From: Dentipellis sp. KUC8613
Taxonomy: Eukaryota > Basidiomycota > Agaricomycetes > Russulales > Hericiaceae
Assembly (NCBI GenBank): GCA_002286715.1
Contig: NSJX01000058.1
Location: forward strand, 91,941 to 155,940
Direction: 5' to 3'
Length of the DNA: 64,000 bases
Positions 57,921 through 64,000 of the stretch are shown here, one piece after another (position 1 is the first letter of the stretch; each line of letters opens with the position of its first letter). The notes below the pieces were generated by a model. The model did not search any database. It was not told the DNA's origin and saw only the letters and a program-made list of their open reading frames with translations. A program made the translations under genes and the position numbers.

Positions 57921-59189
57921 TCAGTCTTCGGGCTCGTCGAGCCTGTGCACCTCGAGGTAGCCCTCGGGCACGAGTGCGTGCGCACCGAACTCACGCGCCT
58001 CCTCGAAGGACCTCTCGACGATCGCCCACCCGACGCCGCCCCCGCGCCCCACAACGCGCACAATCTGGTCCTCCTCCAGCCGCATCTCCGCCGTGCCCTC
58101 CGGCTCGAACGCAAACATCGCGCGATACAGCCCCGGCAGCAGCGGGCCCGCGCCCACGCCCTCACTGTCCGCACCCGCGCCCTCCTCCTCGTACTCGTCG
58201 TCCGAGTACTGCTCCCACTGCGCATACGGGTCCGCGCGCTCCTCCTCCGGCGTCTCCGCGAAATTGCGCTCAAAGTCGCCCTGGCTCGGCCCCCCGCCGC
58301 CACCTGCACCTCCGCCACCCCCGCCGCCGTCGCCCCGATGCGCGCCAAACCAGCCCGACAGCCCGCCCCACTTGAACCCGCCCCAGCCGCTCCCGCGCCG
58401 CTCGTCGTCGTCGTCGTCCTCGGAGGCGGCCGACGACGACGACGCGGAGGACCACGCGGACAGCGGGCGCTGCAGCCGCTTGTTCGGGCGCGGCGCGTCG
58501 GCGCCGCGCCCCGCGTGCCGCTCGTCCTGCGCCGGGTACGCGAAGTCGCGGATCTTGACGAAGATGCCGCCGCCGCCGGTGCCGCCGCGCTGCGTCGCCC
58601 CGGGCGTCGGGGTGTCCGGGAGCGAGGGCGAGTCGGGCACGGAGAGCGCGGAGGCGCGGCGCGGTGCCGGGGACTGCGTCGAGGATGGCCGCGAGCGCGT
58701 GCTTGAGGCACGCGAGAGCGCGGCGCTAGCGCGCCGGGAGGCGGCGGGCGATGGGGGCGCGGGGCGCGAGGATGCGAGCGAGGTCGGCCGGGGGTGGGCG
58801 GCGGGCGAGGCGTTCAGGGTGGGTATGGAGATGGAGGGAGGTGGAGGAATGTCGGTATCGGCCGCTGGGGTCGAAGCGGGGGCGGGAGATGGGGTCGGAA
58901 AGGCGCCGGTTGGGGCCTTGGGGGTCTGTGGGGATGCGAGCGAGGGCGCCGTGGGCGCCGTCGGGGTCAGCATGGTTGATTTCGGAGCGGGCTGTGGTGG
59001 TTGCTGCGGGGGTTGTGGTGGCTGTTCCGAGGGCTGTGGGCTCTCGGCCAGTGGGCTGGACTTTTTGACGCGCTTTGGGGGTTGTACGAGAGCGAATTCG
59101 TGTGCGCCTGGGATGGGTGGTGGGAGGAACGTCGAGGATGGAGAGGGAAAGGGCGATGAAGAAGGGAGACGGTCAACGGATAAGGACAA
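57921..59189 (-). CDS. SH3-domain protein (Nbp2/Skb5-like)
   Basis: This is a single exon of 422 codons. The N-terminal 200 residues are Pro/Ser/Ala-rich and disordered. A short conserved block follows (GIFVKIRDFAYPAQDERHAG), then basic and acidic low-complexity stretches with a Gly run. An acidic segment with many Asp/Glu/Tyr (YAQWEQYSDDEYEEE) comes next. The C-terminus is an SH3 domain: LYRAMFAFEPEGTAEMRLEE; DQIVRVVGRGGGVGWAIVER; HALVPEGYLEVHRL. The ALYDFEP-, GW- and VPEGYL-type positions are all present. In yeasts Nbp2 and Skb5 pair an RDFAYP-like block with one C-terminal SH3 domain and act as adaptors for PAK kinase, MAP-kinase and phosphatase complexes. I infer a similar adaptor role. 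The SH3 assignment is firm, the orthology less so. Confidence 0.8.
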   Translation of the reverse strand: MSLSVDRLPSSSPFPSPSSTFLPPPIPGAHEFALVQPPKRVKKSSPLAESPQPSEQPPQPPQQPPQPAPKSTMLTPTAPTAPSLASPQTPKAPTGAFPTPSPAPASTPAADTDIPPPPSISIPTLNASPAAHPRPTSLASSRPAPPSPAASRRASAALSRASSTRSRPSSTQSPAPRRASALSVPDSPSLPDTPTPGATQRGGTGGGGIFVKIRDFAYPAQDERHAGRGADAPRPNKRLQRPLSAWSSASSSSAASEDDDDDERRGSGWGGFKWGGLSGWFGAHRGDGGGGGGGAGGGGGPSQGDFERNFAETPEEERADPYAQWEQYSDDEYEEEGAGADSEGVGAGPLLPGLYRAMFAFEPEGTAEMRLEEDQIVRVVGRGGGVGWAIVERSFEEAREFGAHALVPEGYLEVHRLDEPED

Positions 59190-59767
59190 GGGGGGGTGAT
59201 CTGTTCAGCGGCAGGGTGAGCGGGTGTGTAGCAAGTTGGTGGTCGATAACAAGCTGCAAAGGGCGGGATAATACCTTTTGTGTCGGGCGCAAGCGCAGTC
59301 ATCCTCAGGCTTCCGATTCGTTTCTAACAAACGAATATTCCGTCGCGTTGCCTTGTTGTCTCCTCCACGCGAGCCCTTTGCGACCGTGCACAGCCACGCA
59401 TCGTCACCACCCTGGCTCTTTCTCTCTCTTTTTCCCTTTCTTTTGTCCTCAATGACCGGCCGCCGTGGGTCCATCCAGCTCTGAAAGGCATCATGCCGAT
59501 TGTCATTTGACATTGACAGTTTGAATGTCCGAGCTTCGTAAGTACTCAGGCTGTCTTCGGGCGGCGGGCGCCTGACGACCAACTCGGACTCTTCCGACAG
59601 TCTTGCATAGGGTGGCCATGGTGAGTAATACCGCAGCCTTTCAAGTAAACATATACAGCTAAGGACTCACCGTATACAACAGTCTCCTCGGGGACGGGCG
59701 TCGTTGTGGTTAGAACAGGAAGTAACCGCCTGACGTACAATCTCTAAGCGATTCAGAAAGCAGCCCT
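59190..59767. other. Intergenic region, no supported gene
   Basis: Minus-strand open frames at 59205-59582 and 59546-59740 are next to each other but show no domain. I do not call them. Confidence 0.4.
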
Positions 59768-60664
59768 TTGATCGACTCAATGGCAGGATCGCCGTTGACT
59801 CACGAAACAGGAGAAATCTCCGGACATGTAGGCAAGAAGTATATGACGATCATCCGAGGTCAAACGTCCCTCGGTGCTGTGTACAGCGGCTGCTTTACAC
59901 GAGCGCCGGATGCTGAGCACCGGCGCTTGTTCGTTCCTCCGGCCCAACGAATCGTGGCTTTTTCTTGGAACCCAATTATTCCACTTTATCGAAGGGTGGG
60001 AGGTGTAAGTAAATCATCAAGTAAGTGTGGTACCTTCCAGAAGCCCGAGCGGGGATCCACGGGCGCAGATACGTCCGTGCCTGTGTCCTTCACCTCAACC
60101 TCCTCTGCCGTATCCTCTCCGTCGCCACCTCTTCATTCTTATTTTCCTCCTCCGCTTCTCTCATCTCGGTATTCTCATCCAGGACTACTACCGTCACTCG
60201 TCCCTCCATCGGATCCTCGACATCGTTGGCATGAACGTGCGCTGGGCATTGCCGACGACAAGCTCGAGCGCTTCCTAATCCAAATCCGCGTTCTCCTCCA
60301 GCGTCGCAAGCACAGCGCGGCCAAAAAAGCGCTCGAGAGGACCGATGCGCCGTCTCGCTTCCCGGTGCTCAGGCTCCTCGCCAAGCACCACCGCGAGCCG
60401 CAGCACACGGGGGCCAGTCAGGCTCGCGCGGACGTCTCGCCTACTTTGCCAGGTCTCTGCGCTGCGGCGCCTCTTGGCAGCACGCTCGATGGTCCCAGCG
60501 CACAGCAGCTTGCTGATCATCTTGCGCGTGATGTCTCCTCGATGCCGTCTTCCGAGCTGCATACCAGGCCGAGCAGCATCGCGGCGACAGTGCGGAGGCC
60601 CTTCGCGTGTGGCCGCAGGTCGAAGGTGCGGAAGGTGCGCAGCGTGATCAGCACAGCAATGTAG
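59768..60664 (+). CDS. Doubtful ORF, 298 codons
   Basis: I do not recognise this. It is one uninterrupted frame starting MIDSMAGSPLTHETGEISGH and ending at 60664. The first 60 residues look ordinary. The middle is Ser/Pro-rich, and the C-terminal half is Arg/Ala/Ser-rich with a possible helix (DDKLERFLIQIRVLLQRRKH). The opposite strand is also open over much of the same stretch (60275-60670), as expected in GC-rich sequence, so the strand is not certain. No signal peptide, membrane segment or known motif is visible. Confidence 0.25.
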   Translation: MIDSMAGSPLTHETGEISGHVGKKYMTIIRGQTSLGAVYSGCFTRAPDAEHRRLFVPPAQRIVAFSWNPIIPLYRRVGGVSKSSSKCGTFQKPERGSTGADTSVPVSFTSTSSAVSSPSPPLHSYFPPPLLSSRYSHPGLLPSLVPPSDPRHRWHERALGIADDKLERFLIQIRVLLQRRKHSAAKKALERTDAPSRFPVLRLLAKHHREPQHTGASQARADVSPTLPGLCAAAPLGSTLDGPSAQQLADHLARDVSSMPSSELHTRPSSIAATVRRPFACGRRSKVRKVRSVISTAM

Positions 60665-60932
60665 TTGCACGAGTGCATGGAAAGATCTAGCACAATGCTG
60701 AATGTCGATGCATGCATGGCCCGAGGCCTTGACTCATGGGCAGAATGAGGGGAATCCCCCGACATGCAGGTGATGATATGACTATTTCTTGAGCTTAAGT
60801 GTTTCCTGTTGTACACATAAGGTGTTTCACATTGCACATTTTGACATTTCACTGAATTTTCTATCAGTGCATGTTATTCTGGATCTATAGTACAATTGTG
60901 GGCCAAACATCCTCTGTGTCCTATGCCTCCTT

Positions 60933-62475
60933 TCAATGCCAGGATTTTCTCTTTCTTTTTCTTGTTGCATCTTTCCCTGCCCAGCTTGACCAGATGGGAA
61001 ACCCCTTTGCAATTGCACACTGAAACATCTCATCATACCCCACACATTTCATACCAGCAACATACAGATGCTATGGACAGTGATAGCAAAATTAGAACAA
61101 CACAAATATGCACTGATAATTGGACACTTACCTCTTCACCCTTGTTGTATGCAGCAAGGATCTCCTTTGGAGAGATGTCTTGGAACTTTTCCCCTGATGC
61201 CATGGCTTTCTTAACTTCTTCTGGTGTAGGATCACGCTTGAGCTTCTGTCGTAATGTGATCCGTACACAGGCTCCCAGACCCCATTGAAATTTCCAGGTC
61301 TCATATGCCCACAATTTCTGCACCTGCAAATTTGATATTGACCCAGAAGATATGTTAGCCTCATGATATTACAAGCAACATTTTGGAGATGGACATACCT
61401 CTTCTGGCAGTAGCAGCCACCCTTCTTGTGAGAGGTCTTCCATGACAAAAAAAATGTACTGGCCCACATACAGCCATGCATTGGCACGGAGCCGGACAAA
61501 CATCCGCCATGGACCCTTTGAAGTACCATCAAAAGTGAATGGCTCTGTGTTGAACCACAACCCTGGATGGCCAGGTCCATGTGGTGCAGCAGGGTTGAAG
61601 TCTAGACTCATATAAACAAAGGAATCCAGACCATGTTCTTCAATCTGATCCTTCCCAATGGCGGGGAAGGTCTCCACCCCATTCCCACCATACACAGCAC
61701 TCATGAATCCTCTTGAGACAGGGACATGGGACAGCACAGGATTCAGGGTGATTGGGAAGGGTGTGCGACCAAGGGTGTCAACATGGCCACGGACAGCTTC
61801 AGCATTGAACTCAATGCCAATGCCAAGCTCTGCTGGCAGCCCTGGTTCCAAGTCTTCAATTTTGGGCTTTGTCTGGATTTAATTAAATTGTTACAAGGTG
61901 AGACAAAGAACTTGATGCCTGAGAGAAGGAATGCTGTCCTTACAGACAGAGCAGCAATAGCAGAAGCCCATGCTTCATCTTCTCCAACATCCTCCTCCTT
62001 TACACTATCCATGACAGACTGCTCTTGCTTTACAATTGCAGTGTCAGCAGGATCCACGTCCTCCACTCTGATCATGAGAATAAGTGAAACCAGGAAAGAA
62101 GAGCAAACATGGAGAGACAGACTTGACTTTGAGTGTGTCAGTCGCCCTCTGCTTCCCTTTGGTGTTCACCTTCGATGATTGGCGTACAATGACCACTTCA
62201 ACCTTACGTCGCGGTTTCTTCGATGGTCGGAGGTGCGCGTCGACTTCGACGATGCTCCTCGTTATGGAGCGCTTGCCGTGTGTACTAGTTTCGGCAGCAA
62301 CGGACGTGGCACTGCCGTGTGACTCATCCTGCAGACACCCAGATAGCGGAAATGTAGCGAGCTGTTCGAATGTATAGAGAAAGCGACACACCTCGTGACG
62401 AGTCCGCTTCGCCGGCTGATCCTCTGGCAGCCGTGAGATAAGCGCGTGCAAATCGTGCCTAGTGTTCTCCGCCAT
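60933..62475 (-). CDS. DUF6697-like protein, copy 4 (5'-CpG-rich, 3'-CpG-poor)
   Basis: The start MAENTRHDLHALISRLPEDQ at 62475 differs from the coiled-coil start of copies 1 and 2. After intron 1 the family pattern is complete: RPSKKPRRKVEVVIVRQSSK; DEAWASAIAALSV; FNAEAVRGHVDTLGRTPFPI; VPVSRGFMSAVYGGNGVETF; HGLDSFVYMSLDFNP; GHPGLWFNTEPF; FVRLRANAWLYVGQYIFF; AYETWKFQWGLGACVRITLR; ISPKEILAAYNKGEE; and the last exon HLYVAGMKCVGYDEMFQ. The end is KRKRKSWH at TGA 60933, so the acidic tail of copies 2 and 3 is missing. No frame break was found. Codon use differs sharply between the first two exons (many CpG) and the rest (very few CpG, AT-richer), as if two sources were joined near 62130. Confidence 0.75.
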
Positions 62476-63024
62476 AACCTGTCGCGATCGATCCGTTGAC
62501 AGTGCTGATCAGTGGTGTGCGAGACTGCGAATCCTATCGCCTCTGCGATCGTGAGCGAGAGAGTGCCGTCGACGAGCAGATAGAAGGGCGTAGTACGGTA
62601 CTAGTATAGCAATGCGCACGGGTGAGTGAATGAATGACCTCGGAGTTTGCCATGCCGCGCGTCGCATGTATCCACCGCCCAGCTTCGCCGGCGCATTCAA
62701 TGTGAATTTCTCGACTTATGAAGAAAGTGATTTACCATGCCTCTTCAGGGCCGCTCTGCCAGGTGGTATTGCAGCAGAAGATTTCAAACGGTGCCATATC
62801 TTCGTCACTATTATACCTGCACCACGCATACCATATGTACAGAAGTCACTGCTTCAGCCGCGCCGAGACAGAACGAAACGAAGCCAGGCGAGAAAGATAC
62901 AAAAGGGTCCATGCTATTACTGTTCGTAGGTACGAGTCCGCTATACCGCCATACACATTGCTATCCTGCCAATCTATGCATACTTAATACACATCGTATT
63001 ACAGCTTCCGAACCTTCTCACCGC
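62476..63024. other. Intergenic region, no gene seen
   Basis: Upstream region of DUF6697-like copy 4 and downstream region of the 5-phosphatase gene. Nothing further noted. Confidence 0.5.
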
Positions 63025-64000
63025 TCACACGACCACCACTTGCTCGTGCACATAAAACTCCTTCACCACCGCCAGCAAATGCCGCTGGTGTTCCACCCAC
63101 ACCCGCTCGACGTCCGCCTTCGCCGCCGCCCGCGCATCGTGCCGCACCGACTTGACCGTCACCCGGAAGCCCGCCGAGATCGGTCGGTGGTCGCTGACGT
63201 CCGCCTCGTAGCGCTGGTAGTGCAGCTGCGCCACGCGCTGCTCGTCCTGCGCCCGCCACAGCACGCGGTCGCACCACGCCGGCACGCGCCGCTTCTCCGA
63301 GCTGTCGTACTCCGTCGTCCGCCGGTCGTACTTGTACGTCGGCGCGAACGTCAGCGAGCCCTCGTGGAACGCGCGCAGGCGGAAGCCGCGGTTGAGCTTC
63401 ATCTCCTTGAGCAGCTGGTCGTGCCCGAGCAGGCTGCGGTAGTCGCCAGCCTTGACGGCGGCGACGACGGCCTCGCGGCGCTGGTCGATGCGATAGTTCA
63501 TGTCGCCGTTGACCTGTGTGCGCGTCAGCATCGCTCATCGATTCGAGAGCATTCGGAAGCATCACTTACAAAGACAAGCTCGTGGTCGAGCACCATCGAG
63601 CCGTCGCCACCGCCGACATACGCCAGGCTCTCCTCCGCGTCGTTCTCCGGAAACACCGCCTTTTCTTCAAGGATGGCCGCGATGTCGCCATTGCGCTGGC
63701 GTACGTGGTGCTGGCCGGCCGCGAGATGGCAGTTGATGAAGCAGAGCGACGAGTCGTCGACCGTCATGCGCGCCACGATCCCGCCCTACGTTCCATCAGT
63801 ACGCCGCAATGCGCATACAGACTGGCACATACCTTGTTCCCGTACCGCCCGCCCATCCCACGCTTGATGGTTGCCAGCGCCACATGCCTCAACGACACCC
63901 GCTCCGCATTCTTCACAAAGATGCACGTGAACAGCCCGACGAGGCTCTCGGTGTGGATCACCGTGTACGGCGTCTCGGGCGGCATCGCGAGGCGCACCGC
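63025..64000 (-). CDS. Inositol polyphosphate 5-phosphatase catalytic domain (5' part outside window)
   Basis: The enzyme removes the 5-phosphate from phosphoinositides or inositol phosphates; the fold is the Mg-dependent endonuclease/exonuclease/phosphatase type. From the right edge inward: TVIHTESLVGLFTCIFVKN; ATIKRGMGGRYGNK, joined by an intron (about 63787-63830) to GGIVARMTVDDSSLCFINCH and LAAGQHHVRQRNGD; then, after a second intron (about 63515-63567), the signature NGDMNYRID, LTFAPTYKYD, the catalytic PAWCDRVLW and the SDHRPI motif. The end is EFYVHEQVVVV at 63025. GMGGxxGNKGG, GDxNYR, PxWCDRxLW and SDHRP are the defining motifs of type II 5-phosphatases. The N-terminus and any Sac, RhoGAP or membrane-targeting domain lie beyond 64000, so the subtype cannot be decided. 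Confidence 0.9.

Noticed and set aside
1..64000. CRISPR arrays, prokaryotic operons, rRNA genes
   Set aside because: None seen. Introns, polymerase III tRNA signals and the gene content show a fungal nuclear genome.

Overview
The window is nuclear DNA of a filamentous basidiomycete, most likely an Agaricomycete. Genes are dense and split by many short GT-AG introns of about 45-60 nt. The content includes Plavaka-type transposase, UstYa-like proteins, a But2-C-like secreted protein and several copies of a family I take to be DUF6697. Most coordinates below span the first to the last coding base; exon structures were inferred by hand from splice signals and alignment between paralogs.

Left part (1-23 kb): the 5' half of an unrecognised Pro/Ser-rich gene (-); RFC1, the clamp-loader large subunit (-), with an MluI-box-like element in its promoter; two secreted nucleases with NucA/NucB domains arranged head to head (7.7-9.2 kb - and 12.0-13.5 kb +); a helical protein of unknown family; a Pro/Gln-rich coiled-coil protein; a polyglutamine coiled-coil protein with a C-terminal Cys/His cluster (-); and a But2-C-like secreted protein (-).

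Middle (23.4-32.7 kb): a two-gene Plavaka-type DNA transposon with terminal inverted repeats that start GCATCAG and an AA target duplication. Its transposase gene is broken by a second 2.8-kb inverted-repeat element, flanked by GG duplications and with a strongly strand-asymmetric GC-rich core.

33-38.4 kb: two UstYa/DUF3328-like genes, a multi-pass membrane protein, a proline-iminopeptidase-type hydrolase with an apparent frameshift, and a 48-residue secreted peptide. This resembles, but does not prove, a ribosomal-peptide or secondary-metabolite neighbourhood.

38.5-51 kb: a DUF6697-like pseudogene (20-nt deletion), a multi-pass membrane protein, a secreted epoxide-hydrolase-like enzyme with a likely GC-AG intron, and two tandem intact DUF6697-like genes. 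A fourth copy lies at 60.9-62.5 kb, and its 3' two-thirds is strikingly CpG-poor.

Right part (52-64 kb): an extended SDR reductase, an NmrA-like protein, methylthioadenosine phosphorylase, an intron-containing tRNA-Gly(CCC), an SH3-domain protein, a doubtful ORF, the fourth DUF6697-like gene and the 3' part of an inositol-polyphosphate 5-phosphatase gene.
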